This document shows positions 35,166 to 47,226 of a stretch of DNA of 64,000 nucleotides, piece after piece. The translations under genes and the position numbers were made by a program. The notes beneath the pieces were generated by a model, which did not search any database, was not told the DNA's origin, and worked only from the letters and a program-made list of their open reading frames with translations. Source of the DNA: Gonatopus flavifemur (lineage: Eukaryota; Arthropoda; Insecta; Hymenoptera; Dryinidae); contig JAFFJZ010000089.1 in NCBI GenBank assembly GCA_018340375.1, positions 248,001 to 312,000 of the forward strand, written 5' to 3'. Position 1 is the stretch's first letter; each line of letters starts with the position of its first letter.

Positions 35166-35715
35166 AGTTATCCAACCATACGCAATTGTTGCTGCTGGAC
35201 GACGTTGAGCAAACCTTGGCCTTCACACATCACACAAACAGAGTAAATATGTCCCATACTGTATTTTCATACAGCCCTTAATCAAGCAATTGTCCTTTAT
35301 ATTCAGGAAACAATTGTTTGACCCTTTGAGTTCGCTTCTCCGCAATTCAAAGGCTAGGATCCCCAAACCCTTGTTCACATGTATTCATTTTTCTCCTCTT
35401 CTCGTTTCCCCTAATTGAATGCTGCAACTAGGATCCCTTGATTTTAATTTTCATTTTTTTCGAGAGGAATATAAATTCAAAAATTCTCAGTGTCACTGTA
35501 GTCAATTTGATAGGAAAGTTTTTCAATGTTTTCCTATTCCAATATAATTATTTCTGAACGACAAATTATAAAAGAGAGTGAGAATATTCCTATTCATGGT
35601 GGAAAAGGTTTTCCAGTATCTTGTTGTTTGAATATAACTTTTCAAAATTCTCATATGATGGATTGATTTAATCAATTTGATAGAAAAGATTTTCGAGATC
35701 ATGTTATTTCAGCAT

Positions 35716-35930
35716 TTTCGGAGATCAACGACACCTAGCGAGCCTCCAATGCATTACCTACGCGCGTCTGCGCGCTTCGTACTAAGTAAGCATCATGGCT
35801 GCCGGGCCAAGCGTGTTTCAACGTCGTCGTGTCGTTATTTATACAATTCCATTCATAATTGTATCAATTATACTCGAATATATTCATAGTTTACAAAATC
35901 AAACGTTCTTTTCTATGTGAATAATCAACA
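35716..35930 (+). repeat. BEL/Pao 5' LTR
   Basis: Shares AGATCAACGACACCTAGCGA, GCATTACCTACGCGCGTCTG and GTCGTGTCGTTATTTATACA with the 3' LTR; it ends ATCAACA. The first bases (TTTCGG against TGTTGG) are mutated. Roughly a dozen differences separate the two repeats. Confidence 0.93.
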
Positions 35931-36512
35931 TAGAAAATTTTGGTCCTGATCGAGCGGATTTGAAGGATATCGATAACGCGTGTTGATAGACGCCAGTTGT
36001 GCACGCGTATTGGTATAAAATCATCACAGTTGAAACATATCAGTGAACAATCATTGCATTCAAAACATAATTCAGAATAGAATAAATGGTGTCGAAATAT
36101 CGTTCAAGTGATTCAATAATTCTCAAAAACAGTGTAGAAGTGGAATCCCTTGGATTTCAATAAAACCCAAGGAGTGTCATACAGTCCAAGCATATATATG
36201 TATGTGATCATACAATCGTTCGATAGTGTTTATCGATGGGAACCATAGAGAGGAAAGGACGACATTATGGAACAAATCGAAGCAACGATCTTTCACGTAA
36301 GAACAATCAGCGTGGAAACATTGGGCCTGTAATATACATATAGACAGCAACAAAGGTGACTAAGATATAGAGGGGATCGACGAAGAGGTAAACAGTGCGA
36401 CAAGGATGAGACACATAGAGGTTCAGGATCGTAATACAGGTTAGTGGAACCCTCATACTTTGAAATTCAATATTTGATTTCCTTTCTTTATAATTTCCTT
36501 TATTGGATCAAA

Positions 36513-37640
36513 ATGGCCACAATAACAGAATTCAGAGCGATTGGAGGTCAAATCAAAGCGCAGTCGACGCGTCTCCAGAGTTTTTTCGGAAATGTACAGC
36601 CAAACGTTGAAGTAGATCAATTAGAAATTCGTTACGAAAAATGTGTCGAATTATGGGACAAATTTGAAAATATACAAGGGGAAATAGAAGTTGGATTAAT
36701 TTCAAATGAAGCCACTCAAGAAGGATTTGGTGCTCATAAAGAAAGAAGTCGTGTATTTGAAGAAACATATTTCGCAGTAGCATCCTTAGCAAAAAAGAAA
36801 ATTCAAGGATTGAAAGAAGAAAAGAGAGTTTCAATAGGTGCTTCCAATCCTTCGAACAATAATCAATTGGGACCAGTGAATGTTAAATCACCCACGTTGA
36901 CACTGCCTACATTCAATGGTAGTTATGAGCAGTGGTTGTTGTTCAAAGATACGTTCCAATCATTAATTAACGACAATGAAAGTTTAACGGAAATTCAAAA
37001 ATTCCAGTATTCACGAAGTTTATTGAAAGACGAAGCATTACAGATTATTCAGACATTGAAGACTTCTGCAGACAATTATGAAATAGGATAGGAGCTGCTT
37101 GAAAAACGTTATGAGGATAAAAGATTGATTATAAATACTCATTAAAAGAATTATTTGAGCTCCCTCAGATTATAAAATCAAATAACGTATCGCTCAGAAA
37201 AATAATTGATCATCTACGTACACATTGTCGTGCATTAGAATCATTAGGACAACCAGTAGAAAAATGGGATACCCTTCTGATTTACATGGTGACCAGTCGT
37301 TTGGATTTCAATACTAGACGAGATTGGGAAACGTCAATTGGAAAAAAACCTATTGATGAAATGCCAACTTGGAAGGAATTTTGAGAATTCTTAACCACTA
37401 GATGTCAAACACTAGAAATGATTGGTAACGTGGAAACAGAAATTGTTGAACCTGGACATAGAACAGAGAAGCGCGTTGTTATGGCTTCCTTGCAGCAAAG
37501 TAGCTGTAACTATTGTAAAGGTTCGCATTCGTTATACAGCTGTGAGAAATTCTTGGGATTGTCTCATAGTGATAAAATAATGAATTCAAAGCTTTGAAGT
37601 TATGTTTAAATTGTCTCAAGCCCGGTCATTTTGGAATAGA
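36513..37640 (+). pseudogene. BEL/Pao gag remnant
   Basis: The frame starts MATITEFRAIGGQIKAQS and contains the BEL-type gag motif LPTFNGSYEQWLLFKDTFQS (residues about 130-150) and KFQYSRSLLKDEALQIIQ. TAG at 37089 interrupts it; the reading continues with ELLEKRYED and later, after frame changes, with a zinc-knuckle stretch CNYCKGSHSLYSC (C-x2-C-x4-H-x4-C). The part to about 37640 includes LCLNCLKPGHF, a second knuckle start. I took the ATG at 36513 because it begins the conserved part; the upstream in-frame ATG (36444) adds hydrophobic residues not expected in gag. Confidence 0.85.
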
Positions 37641-37642
37641 AA

Positions 37643-40600
37643 GTGAGAGTAGCTGTTAATAATCCAATGAATCACAGCTCATCTCTAGTAGAAGAAGGAA
37701 GTGAAGGTATCAAGAATAAAGATTTTGATAATCCAGTTATTATCCATTGTACGCAACCAAAGGCTATTTCCCACGTGCTGTTGTCTACCGCGATAGTTTC
37801 CATTACTGATAAACATGGAAATTTACGAAAATGTGAGGCCTTGTTAGATCCAGGATCACAATCCAACTTGATAGCACAGGATACCATAGAAGCTCTTGGA
37901 TTGTCTTGTAAAAATATTGATGTTCTAATTAGTGGAATACATCAAATGCGAACACGAATCGGAAATCGGTTCAAATAAGATTGTACTCAAAAAATAGTGA
38001 TTCAGTATACTTCAAGAGTGCTTAGTGTTACCAGTAATTACTGGGAGATTACCTCAGATCAGAATTGATAAATCGTCATTACAAATTCCTTCAGATATTC
38101 AATTAGCAGATCCAGAATTTCATAATCCTAGTAACATAGACTTGCTCATCGGTGCAGCTCTTTTTTGGAAAATACTTTGTGTAGGACATATTAGACAGAT
38201 TGAGGACCAGCCTACTTTACAAAAAACGAAGTTAGGATGGATAATCGGAGGCGGAATCAAAGAAACAAAATCAGTTTCACAACATAACAGCTGTCATTTG
38301 CTAACTAGGGATGATTTAGAAAGTAGATTGGAGAGATTTCGGCAGACCGAAGAATTCGATAATAAAATGTACAAATCTACAGAAGATAACTATTGTGAAC
38401 AGCAATTCCAAACATTCCATCGTCGAGAAAATGGAACGTTCATAGTAAGGCTACCTCAACAATCTGAAATAAAATTAGGAGGATCGAAACAAGGAGCTCC
38501 GAAGAGATTATATAGTCTAGAACAAAGGTTCAAACGACATCCTGATTTGAAGGAAGCATACACACAGAGTTTCTAGATGAGTATGAAAGGCTGAATCACA
38601 TGTCCATGTTCAACCCTGACGAAGGAAAAACCGATCAAGGAATATTTCACTTGCCACATCAGCCGGTTATTATATCGCCTAGTATAACCACAAAAATTCC
38701 AGTAGTGTTCGATGGTTCGGCCAAAACATGCAACGGGATTTCACTTAATGACGAACTTTTCATTAGTCCAAATTTACAAGGAGATTTACTCAGTATAATT
38801 TTGAGATTCAGAGTTCATCAATTAGTGTTGACAGCCGATATCGCTATGATGTATCGACAAATTGAAGTCTCTGAAGAAGATAGGCATCTTCAATGTATTT
38901 TGTGGCGAAAAGAATCAAGTGAACCGATAAGATCCTATACGGTAAATACGGTCACATAGGGAACATCATGTGCGCCATTTCTGGCTATTGGATGTTTAAA
39001 ACCACTTGCTAAGGAATACGCTTAAGACTTACCTGAAGCCTGTGATATTCTTGAGAAGGACTTTCATATGGATGATTGTATTACTGGAACGGACGCAAAG
39101 CAAAAAGCCAGAGAATTACAAATCCAATCATCAACATTGCTAGATAAAGGAAAGTTCTTGTTGAGGAAATGGGAAAGTAACAATTCCGAAGTTCTGGAAC
39201 ATTTATCGGAACAGAGTAAAACCGACGAGTTATTGGTTTTTAATGAACAAGAGGCTATAAAAACTCTTGGTTCACTATGGGATAGTCAAACTGATAGTCT
39301 TCTCTACAATCCAGTATCCTTTCATGAGAATAGAATTACGAAAAGGACTATATCATCTTCAATTGCACACATTCATGATCCCTTGTGATTAATTGGACCC
39401 ATAATTATCAACGCGAAGATCATACTACAAGAACTTTGGAAGCTTCAAATTGATTGGGATAGTCCTGTCCCGTTGTTATTACAAAATCATTGGCTAAATT
39501 ATTGTGCATCCATTGAGCATTTAAATCAATTAAAAATACCCAGGAATATTAATCCGAACCATTCAACTGGTATAATATACTTACACGGATTTGGAGATGC
39601 GTCGGAAAAAAGATACGGCGCTTGTGTTTATGCAGTTACTGAAGATAATGAGAGCCGGAGAATTCCACGCTTGATAGGTTCGAAATCTAAGATTTCTCCT
39701 CTGAAAACCATGTCTTTACCGCGTTTGGAGCTTAATGCTGCCTTACTCTTAATAAGACTCACCGATATTGTACATCGAGCTTTAGGAGAAATAATTCGGA
39801 ATTGTACTCTGTGGAGTGATTCCACTATTGTATTACACTGGATAAAAACTCCTCCAAATCAGTTAAAAACGTATGTTGCAAACAGAGTCGCAGGAATACA
39901 AAAATTATCTCGTGATTCCAGCTGGTATCATGTCCCATCGGAATATAACCCTGCCGATGTGTTGTCAAGGGGTGTTTCTGTAGAAAAACTGATTCAAAAT
40001 AAATTATGGTGGGAAGGACCATACTGGATTTCACAGGAAGAAAATGTATGGCCCAAGTTGGAATTGAAACCATGTTTGTCTATTCCAGAAATGAAAATCT
40101 CTGAAGTTTTAATAATCACCACCGACTCGTCAGATATTTTGAATAAATATTCAAACTACTCCAAATTAAAAAGGGTTTCAGCTGATTGTTTTAGATTTGC
40201 AAATAAGGCAAGGAAACTGAGCTCTGATACAGGTCCATTAAATTTATCTGAATGAAGGGCTGCGGAAAATTTTATCCTCAAACTAACTCAAGAAGAATGC
40301 TTTAGTAAGGAAATCAAGTTTTTGAAGGCAAATGAAATTGTAGATAATAAAAGTCATTTGAAACCGTTGAACCCATCCTTAGATCCTGATGGACTGATGA
40401 GTAGGGGGACGTCTAAGATACGCAAAGTTGTCTCAAGATCACACGCATCCAATCATATTGCCTGTCAAACATCATGTCATTTTATGATGAAACAAAAGCA
40501 TGAAGAATTGATGCATGCGGGTCTGGAGCAGATTTCACATTCAATCCGTTAGCGATTCTGGCCCATTTCCGTAAGACGAGAAGCTAGAAAAATAACTCGG

Positions 40601-41606
40601 AATTGCATCCAATGCTTCAAGTTGAAACCCCGAATTCCTGGATTTATAATGAGTAATCTGCCCAAATCTAGAGTTCTAGGATTTACTAGAGCTTTTGAAA
40701 TCTACGGAGTGGATTAGGCAGGTCCGCTGTAGGTGCGTGAGAGCAGAAGAAGAGGACGTATTCCTATTAATAAAGCTTACATTGCGGTATTCACTTGTTT
40801 TGAAACCAAGGCTGTACATCTGGAATTAGTGGGAGATTTGGCCACCGAATCATTTATTGCTGCTCTAAGACGGTTCATATCGAGAAGAGGAATATGTTCT
40901 TGTATATACTCGGATAATGGATAATTTTGAGGGAGCAGACAGGGAATTGCAAGAAATGTACGAATTTGTGACAAAAAATAATGATTATATAACTGAGAAA
41001 TTATCTAATAAGGAAATCGAATGGCGATTCATGCCACCACGATCTCCACACTTCGGTGGACTATATGAAGCAGCTGTAAAAGCCACTGAACGACTTCTCA
41101 AAATAGTAACTAAAAATATTATTTTCACATATTAAGAATATTATACTCTGTTGACCGAAATAGAGGCCGTTTTGAATTCAAGACCCTTGACCCCATTATC
41201 CTCCGAACCTAATGATTCGAACGGATTAACTCCTTCTCATTTCCTGATTGCGGTTCTACTAACTGAACCATTGACATCAGGCTATTCCAATATACCTAAT
41301 AGTCACCTCTCTAGATGACAGCACATTCAGAAGTTGCAACAGCACTTTTGGAAAAGTCGGAACAGGGAGTATCTGAATTATCTACTATCTCGAACGAAAT
41401 GAGTTTCTGGTGCTGAGAATGTGAAGATCGGTTCGATGGTTCTCTTAATTGACGATAAGTGACCTCCACTCCGTTGGTCATTGGGTTGTATCGTAGAAGT
41501 CTTTCCAGGAGAGGACAAAGTAACTCGCGTCGCTACCGTGAAAACTCAAAATGGGCTCTTTAAAAGAAGTGTTAAAAAGCTCTGCGTTTTACCGTTAGAC
41601 CAGTAA
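37643..41606 (+). pseudogene. BEL/Pao pol remnant (PR, RT, RNase H, IN)
   Basis: Protease: ALLDPGSQSNLIAQDTIEAL, with DPG in place of the usual DTG/DSG type core, common in BEL. Reverse transcriptase: LIGAALFWKIL, KTKLGWIIGGG, YSLEQRFKRHPDLKEAY, LTADIAMMYRQIEV and FHMDDCITG (the YxDD-type box). RNase H: YLHGFGDASEKRYGACVYA, LPRLELNAALLL, LWSDSTIVLHWI. Integrase: an N-terminal His pair (HEELMHAGLEQISHSIR) and C-x2-C (RNCIQCFK), then a core with IAVFTCFETKAVHLELV, CIYSDNG and FMPPRSPHFGGLYEAAVKA. Stops (38574, 38957, 39026, 39386, 40253, 40550 and others) and frameshifts are spread over the whole length. Confidence 0.92.
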
Positions 41607-42074
41607 TTTTTCAATAGAAAGGAAAAGACGTTTGGAATAAACTAACACTTTGGAAGACTCAAAATTTTAGTTCGCGTAATTCTAACCAGATCACACTATC
41701 TAATGTTCAAGAGCTAAGTCAAATTGTAACTGTGATTACTTTGACGACAATCTTCATATCTGTAACACTCTATATGATAATGTATAATGTTTATAGCTGA
41801 GTAATTTCCTCTTCAAACAATAGGTATAAGAGTTCTATCTCATTCGAGATTGTCATTTTGCATTCAGTCATAATGGTCATTCAAGATGAAAGATCAAGTA
41901 TTGTATGGTAGTGGGTCGGAATTTTGAAATTTATTACTAACTGTTATTGTGAAAGAAAAAAACTTTAATTTCAGTTTCTGATTGTACTAATGATATTATA
42001 GAGACAAACGATCATTGTTTATTCACTCATTGTATTTCTAATATTGGAATCTCAATATTCCAAGGCGGGTGGCA

Positions 42075-42289
42075 TGTTGGAGATCAACGACACCTAGCGA
42101 GCCTCCAATGCATTACCTACGCGCGTCTGCGCGCTTCGTACTGAGTAAGCATCATGGCTGCCGAGCCAAGCGTGTTGTAACGTCGTCGTGTCGTTATTTA
42201 TACAATTCCATTTATAATTGTATCAAGTATACCCGAATACATTTATAGTTCACAAAATCAAACGTTCTTTCCTATGTAAATGATCAACA
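42075..42289 (+). repeat. BEL/Pao 3' LTR
   Basis: Starts TGTTGGAGATCAACGACACC and ends GATCAACA, so the TG...CA borders are intact. Same length as the 5' repeat (215 bp). Confidence 0.95.
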
Positions 42290-42789
42290 AGCATAACCAT
42301 TCCTGCAAGATCAGATAATGTAAGAATTTTTCATAGAACCAAATTATTATATGATTTATCACTTAATTGATTTTCCAAAAAGGTAGAGAAACCTTTTGAC
42401 TCGACTATCAAGAATGTTCTGAAGAATAGGAAGTGTTGACAATTCACAGAAACAATTAAAAGTCTTCATTTCTTTCCTGAAAATAATGGATTCCTCTTTT
42501 ATCAACCCATTAAGGCCCATGGATAAACCAGCATGCATATCAAAAGGGTGAATATCAGATATGACACATTAGGAAGATTTGAGGTGGGAAAAAAGTTTGA
42601 GAAATAATTGTTTATAGAAACATTGTTTGAAAAATTTATTGAAAAATTGATTTTTAACGAGAATTGATAGCACCATTTGATCGTACGGGAAAAATCACCA
42701 GAGGAACATACGTCACATTATCATAAATGTCATGTATTTTCTTATAAAAAAATTATAAACAATTCCCTACAAATTGCATAGCGCATGAC

Positions 42790-44196
42790 TAGGGTTCTAA
42801 ATTTTCAGGAAAAATATATTTTGGAGAGAAACGACGGGAAAAAAACGTTTTTTCCCCGAACAAAACGAAAAAAAGGTTTTTGAACCAAATATGTTGATAT
42901 ATATTCCATTGAAGCAGATTTCTGAAATGTAATGGGTCGAGTATGTTTCAATATTCCAAAAAATCGGAAACTACTTCAATCCTTTATGTGATAGTGGAAC
43001 TCTTCATGAATATTTCCCAAAAATTCCAAATCAATCGGAATGAATGTCTAGGAGGGAGAGCCTTTTAAAATGCCCCTTCTCCTTCACTGTCTTCTATGCA
43101 TACTCAAAACATTGAATGCGTATGTTTCGGAATCATGTTTGGAGTCGGTGCATACATTTTCTCAAAAAATGTTGTCTTGATATCGTTGAAATTTTGTAGA
43201 TTTTCCGAGGAGTGATTGACTAATCATTCAACGTTATATATTACGTTGGAAGAAATCATTTAACGTAAAAAAATCATGTCACGTTTTCACGATCATTTCA
43301 CGTGAATAAACGATTTTGCAAACGTACTACTTGTTCGAATAGGTACATGCATCTACTGATCAATATTATTCTCTGAACGTTCTGAAGAGGTTTCCGTCGT
43401 TCATGGGGTCAAAATGCGAAAAAGTACGGACTTATTGTATTATGAATACTGCTGTCGCGAAACGCAAAATTCGTATGTTTTCAGATAGAACATATTCCTC
43501 ATAAATTATATGCAGAAGTCATGAAGTTGAAGCCATAAAGCAGAATTTGCGCTACTCGTGTAATGCAATTGGAGCAAACGATCTCAAGTCAAGAGAAACA
43601 AGTGGTAATGAAGACAACACCTTCGAAGATGTCAATGACTCGTGTTCAGATGATGATTCAGATTCTTCAGATTTCGACTAAGATCAATGAAATTACAAAC
43701 ACTTCGCAATTCGAGAAGTAATCCTCATCTTGATTCTGCCAAAGTTAACTGGTCTGTGATAATATGTGTCATATTCTTGTTATATGGAAGAATTTTATGT
43801 GAGAAATCGAAGTTCTATTGTTTGTTTTAAATTATGAATCATATACATTTTTGGATACGTGCTGTGATTCAAATGTAATGCTCACTTATTTTAATTTCAC
43901 AGGTCAAGATTTAATTATACTACACTAATATCAAATGAATGCTGAAAAATCACGTACATTTTATTTTCTCTTTTTATTTTCATTGATAAGAATACACTCA
44001 ATGCACCAAAACACATGGAGTAATGTAGATTTTTGTTTCTATGACATCAAGTTATGTTCTGATGGAGGAAAAGAATACATTCGTTCATGTTCTGGATACT
44101 AAGGGGAGATTTTTATTTCTCGATAATTTTTCGTGGAAAATACGTCGGGAAAATTCCCGAAAAAAAAACCGTTTTTTTCCGTCACTTCGAACCCTA
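42790..44196 (+). mobile_element. hAT-like element with TAGGGTTC ends
   Basis: The ends TAGGGTTC and GAACCCTA are flanked by CGCATGAC (42782-42789) and CGCATAAC (44197-44204), an 8-bp duplication with one change, as expected for hAT. Subterminal GGGAAAAAAACG and CGGGAAAATTCCCG tracts are present. It carries a C-terminal coding fragment (43337-43681) also found at 62704-63030. Confidence 0.7.
43337..43681 (+). pseudogene. C-terminal fragment of an unidentified transposon protein, copy 1
   Basis: The plus frame reads DQYYSLNVLKRFPSFMGSKC, RTYCIMNTAVAKRKIRMF, ICRSHEVEAIKQNLRYSCNA and an acidic tail ending DDDSDSSDFD before TAA near 43680. One stop lies inside (near 43502). A diverged copy with the same order of motifs lies on the minus strand at 62704-63030. 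Location in a hAT-like element suggests it is the end of that element's protein, but I do not recognise the domain. Confidence 0.55.
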
Positions 44197-44763
44197 CGCA
44201 TAACTTATGACCAAACCAGCATGGATGTCATAAGGGTAAATATCGGATATAGCACATTAGGGTAGCAGAAGATTCAAGGCGGGAAAAAAAGTTCGGAAAA
44301 AAATTGTTTGTGAATCAATAATTGTTGGAACAATTATTTTTCAAACTTTTCCTCCATCTTCAATCTTCTGCTACCTTGATGTGCTCTATCCGATATTCAC
44401 CGTTTTGATATCTATGATGGTTGGGTCATAGGCTATGCGGTATGCAATTTGTAGGAATTGTTTATAATTTTTTTATAACAAAATACATGACATTTATAAT
44501 GATGTGATGTATGTTGCTCTAGTGATTTTCCCCCTCTAATCGAATGGTGCTATCAGTTCTCGTTGAAAATCAATGTTTCAATAAATTGTTTAAACAATTT
44601 TTTCATAAACAATTTTTTTCAAACTTTTTTTCCGCCTCGAACCTTCTGCTAACCTAATGTGCTATATCCAATATTCACCCTTCTGATATCTATGCTGATT
44701 CACCCATGGGCCTCAATGGGTTGGATAGATGGAAAGAATCGCTCGACTGAATGAGCAGATCAG

Positions 44764-45012
44764 ATGGGCAGAAGCGAGAATCACAGAGAGAAGATTAGAC
44801 TTTGTCTTCTACAAAAAAAAGAAGAGTGGACAAACCTAAATTCAGGAGGAACCATGTCCAGGACAAAGGACGGATTCACAGGTGGCAGAATGAACTCAAA
44901 ATTATGGTCTTACGTCGAAACCTTTGATAGATCATCTGCGAAGGACAGTAGTTACAGGGAATTGCTGGATCGAGTTCGACAATCCCTCTGTTACCAAACT
45001 TTAGTTAGTTGA
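44764..45012 (+). CDS. Unassigned 82-codon reading frame
   Basis: MGRSENHREKIRLCLLQKKE at the start, then GFTGGRMNSKLWSYVETFDR. No known domain. It lies in the composite insertion just right of the TIR element; may be a remnant of that insertion's coding part. Confidence 0.18.
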   Translation: MGRSENHREKIRLCLLQKKEEWTNLNSGGTMSRTKDGFTGGRMNSKLWSYVETFDRSSAKDSSYRELLDRVRQSLCYQTLVS

Positions 45013-45324
45013 AACTACACAAGGACTGGGGAAAGGATACTTCAATGAAACTATTTGACTGGTTCAGAATATGGTTACAAAACTGAATTTATTATTATCA
45101 ATGGCGGTGTTTGATCACAAAAGGTATAATATTAAAGTTCATGCATTCATACTTATAATTATAAATTGTGGTGAATTATTTAGCTTTGTATATTAATTAA
45201 ATTCTTTTTTAGATTCATATTGTGGGCATAAATTAGATTCATATAACTTCCTGCATGGAGGAATGGGTTGAATGTCCAAATTTTCCCTTTCTATGAATAG
45301 ATCTCCTCTTATTCCCAATGAAAC

Positions 45325-45660
45325 TCAGTATATTTTCAAATTCTCTAATTCTTTATTTAAATTTGTTAGGGATTCCTCATAGGTATTCAGGTTATTGAGG
45401 GAGCGTTTCCTCTTCCTTCCCGCGGGTGGAATTGTCTTTTCCCTAACAGCTTTTTGATGAGTTTTTATCCTATTTTTCGTCCCCCTGATTCTGTCTTCTA
45501 GATATTTCATTCTAGCATATACTTCGTTTTCCACTGGAAAATGAACAGAAAAGAGAATTTGTTGAATATAATTCTGTCCTACCTCTGAATATGGGAATAG
45601 AAGAGAGAGATAGCTGATATTCAGATAAATTGAGAAATGAGAAAGTAAAAACAAATTCAA
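45325..45660 (-). CDS. Unassigned 111-codon frame with basic coiled-coil-like tail
   Basis: The N-terminal half is hydrophobic (FLLSHFSIYLNISYLSLLF), the C-terminal half basic and heptad-like (YLEDRIRGTKNRIKTHQKAV, GRKRKRSLNNLNTYEESLTN). I know no family. It could be an exon of the 5-kb insertion's own gene. Confidence 0.22.
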   Translation of the reverse strand: MNLFLLSHFSIYLNISYLSLLFPYSEVGQNYIQQILFSVHFPVENEVYARMKYLEDRIRGTKNRIKTHQKAVREKTIPPAGRKRKRSLNNLNTYEESLTNLNKELENLKIY

Positions 45661-45999
45661 AGAAAAATTTACGAATTTAGGATAATATTCAAGTATGTGA
45701 CTCGAATCTACAAGGATTCAATTCAATTTGAATTGAAAAAAAAAAATTCAAGTTTCAGCGTATTAGAGGAAAAAAATGAATGCTGTTGATGTAGCAAGGA
45801 AAACTTATTTCCTTCACCCACCCAAATCGTGTAAAAACACTTACTTTTGTGGAAACCCCGCAAGTGCCTCAGCAGGTTCACGTACTGTTAATTTGGTCAA
45901 AACTGTTAGTGATCCTGGCTGTTGGTAGCACAGGATCGCAGTTACCGCCTGTTGTTGAGAAAAAATAGAATCCCAATGGTTCCTCCCGCGTAGTCGAAG

Positions 46000-46312
46000 G
46001 AATCCGTGCTGGCTCGTTGATATGGGAGATGAGCAGAAATCCAAGGTTGCTGGTTGATATTATTCTCCCTTGGGATTTTGAACAATTCATGCTTGAACTT
46101 CGTTCGATCACTGTTCAAGCACTTTGTGTTCGAAATGCAGCTTGTTGAACGAGGAACAATCCAAGCTTGCTCGTTGATATGGGAGATGAGCAGAAATCCA
46201 AGGTTGGTCGTTGAAATAAGTTTCCTTTGGGATTTTGAACAATTCGTGCTTGAACTTCGTTCGATCACTGTTCAAGCACTTTGTTTTCAAAATGCAGCTC
46301 GTTGATAATGAG
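46000..46312 (+). repeat. 157-bp tandem repeat (2 units)
   Basis: TATGGGAGATGAGCAGAAAT CCAAGGTTG starts at 46021 and 46178. CTTGGGATTTTGAACAATTC/TTTGGGATTTTGAACAATTC and CTTCGTTCGATCACTGTTCA AGCACTTTGT also recur at this spacing. Partial copies may extend at both sides. Confidence 0.85.
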
Positions 46313-47075
46313 AATATTGTAGGGTCCTTAGGAGGACTAAATATTTCGCGAGAGACGGTGATTGTCGTAGAAGATTCTCGATAATTGTTCCGTTGAAGAT
46401 TTCCCAAAAATCTCAATTTTAATTTGATGTGAAAGCTTGATCCCGCGTTGATTTAGAGATATACGATGGAGTCCTGAAAAGGACTATTGGTGTTCCAGCG
46501 ATGGATATTATCCGAACATTGAGTTGCTGACGAGAGCGAAGTGTAGAGTGTACTCAGTGAAGTGAGTGTGTCCAGCTAAGGAAATGTCGCAATATTTATA
46601 CATGGGTGTCGGTAAGTGAGTACGCCACAACCCAACGCTCGATAAATCATGTGCATTCCGTTTGAAAAATTTGAAAAATTTGCGTCTACGTTACAATAGA
46701 ATGAATTTTGGAAAATCCTAATAACTTGAATCGCTGCACGGATTTTATCACTTTTTCAATCAAATATTATAATTGTGAAATTTGTAAGCTGAATGAGAAT
46801 TATTATTCATACTTGACTGATGTTCAATTGTTAGAAAGGGGTTTTATTCCTGAAGGAATCATAGGATCGCAAATCAAAAACAACCAACTTGTGAAGATAA
46901 ATTCTAAAACTGAATTATGATTTTACCCGATTTCATTTCTTATCATTGACTTCACCTTTTTCTCCCTTTCCTAATCGAGAAACATCAATCCTACGCCTTC
47001 CTTCCATCACTGATAAATGGGGGAATTCAATACTCATTGCCGTCCTGAACGACAACACTCAGGATGTGACACTGA

Positions 47076-47226
47076 CCAGCATTTCCGGTCTTATGAAGAA
47101 GTAAAAAATTGGATCGATTCGTGGATCGCTTCAAAAGATGACCAGTTTTCCCAACGCGGGATTTGTATGCTGCCCGAAGGATGGGAGAAAGTAGTGGCCA
47201 GCGGTGGACAATCCTTTGAATCATGA
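47076..47226 (+). pseudogene. mariner transposase, last 15 percent (continues 33254)
   Basis: DQHFRSYEEVKNWIDSWIAS, then KDDQFSQRGICMLPEGWEKV and a stop at 47224 correspond residue by residue to the end of the transposase at 53520 (SYEDTKNWVDLWIASKDEEF). It is separated from its N-terminal part by the 13.8-kb insertion. Confidence 0.93.

Larger units (their letters stand above)
35716..42289 (+). mobile_element. BEL/Pao LTR retrotransposon, complete but degraded (6.57 kb)
   Basis: Two 215-bp long terminal repeats (35716-35930, 42075-42289) flank gag and pol remnants in the usual order. The 5-bp duplication AGCAT (35711-35715 and 42290-42294) proves insertion as a unit. A purine-rich tract (AAGGCGGGTGG) precedes the 3' repeat. 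The gene order gag, protease, reverse transcriptase, RNase H, integrase is that of BEL/Pao. Stops and frameshifts make it non-autonomous. Confidence 0.95.
42504..44723. mobile_element. TIR element with repeated inverted units, holds a hAT-like insertion
   Basis: CAACCCATTAAGGCCCATGG at 42504 faces CCATGGGCCTCAATGGGTTG at 44704-44723, and the arms continue for about 300 bp. The unit with GGGTGAATATCAGATATG and ACACATTAGG occurs four times: plus at 42548 and 44228, minus near 44395 and 44680, so a foldback is doubled inside the element. The hAT-like element 42790-44196 interrupts the left arm. No transposase of its own is visible. Confidence 0.78.
33255..47071. mobile_element. 13.8-kb composite insertion, TGT...ACA ends, 4-bp TSD CTGA
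   Basis: The host mariner is duplicated at CTGA (33251-33254 and 47072-47075). The insertion starts TGTAATATACTCCGTATATG and ends CACTCAGGATGTGACA; TG...CA ends and a 4-bp duplication suggest an LTR-type insertion, but I could not find matching long terminal repeats or a gag-pol of its own. Removing the nested BEL element (35716-42289) and the TIR element (42504-44723) leaves about 5 kb of mostly non-coding sequence, which would suit a large non-autonomous derivative. Confidence 0.6.
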
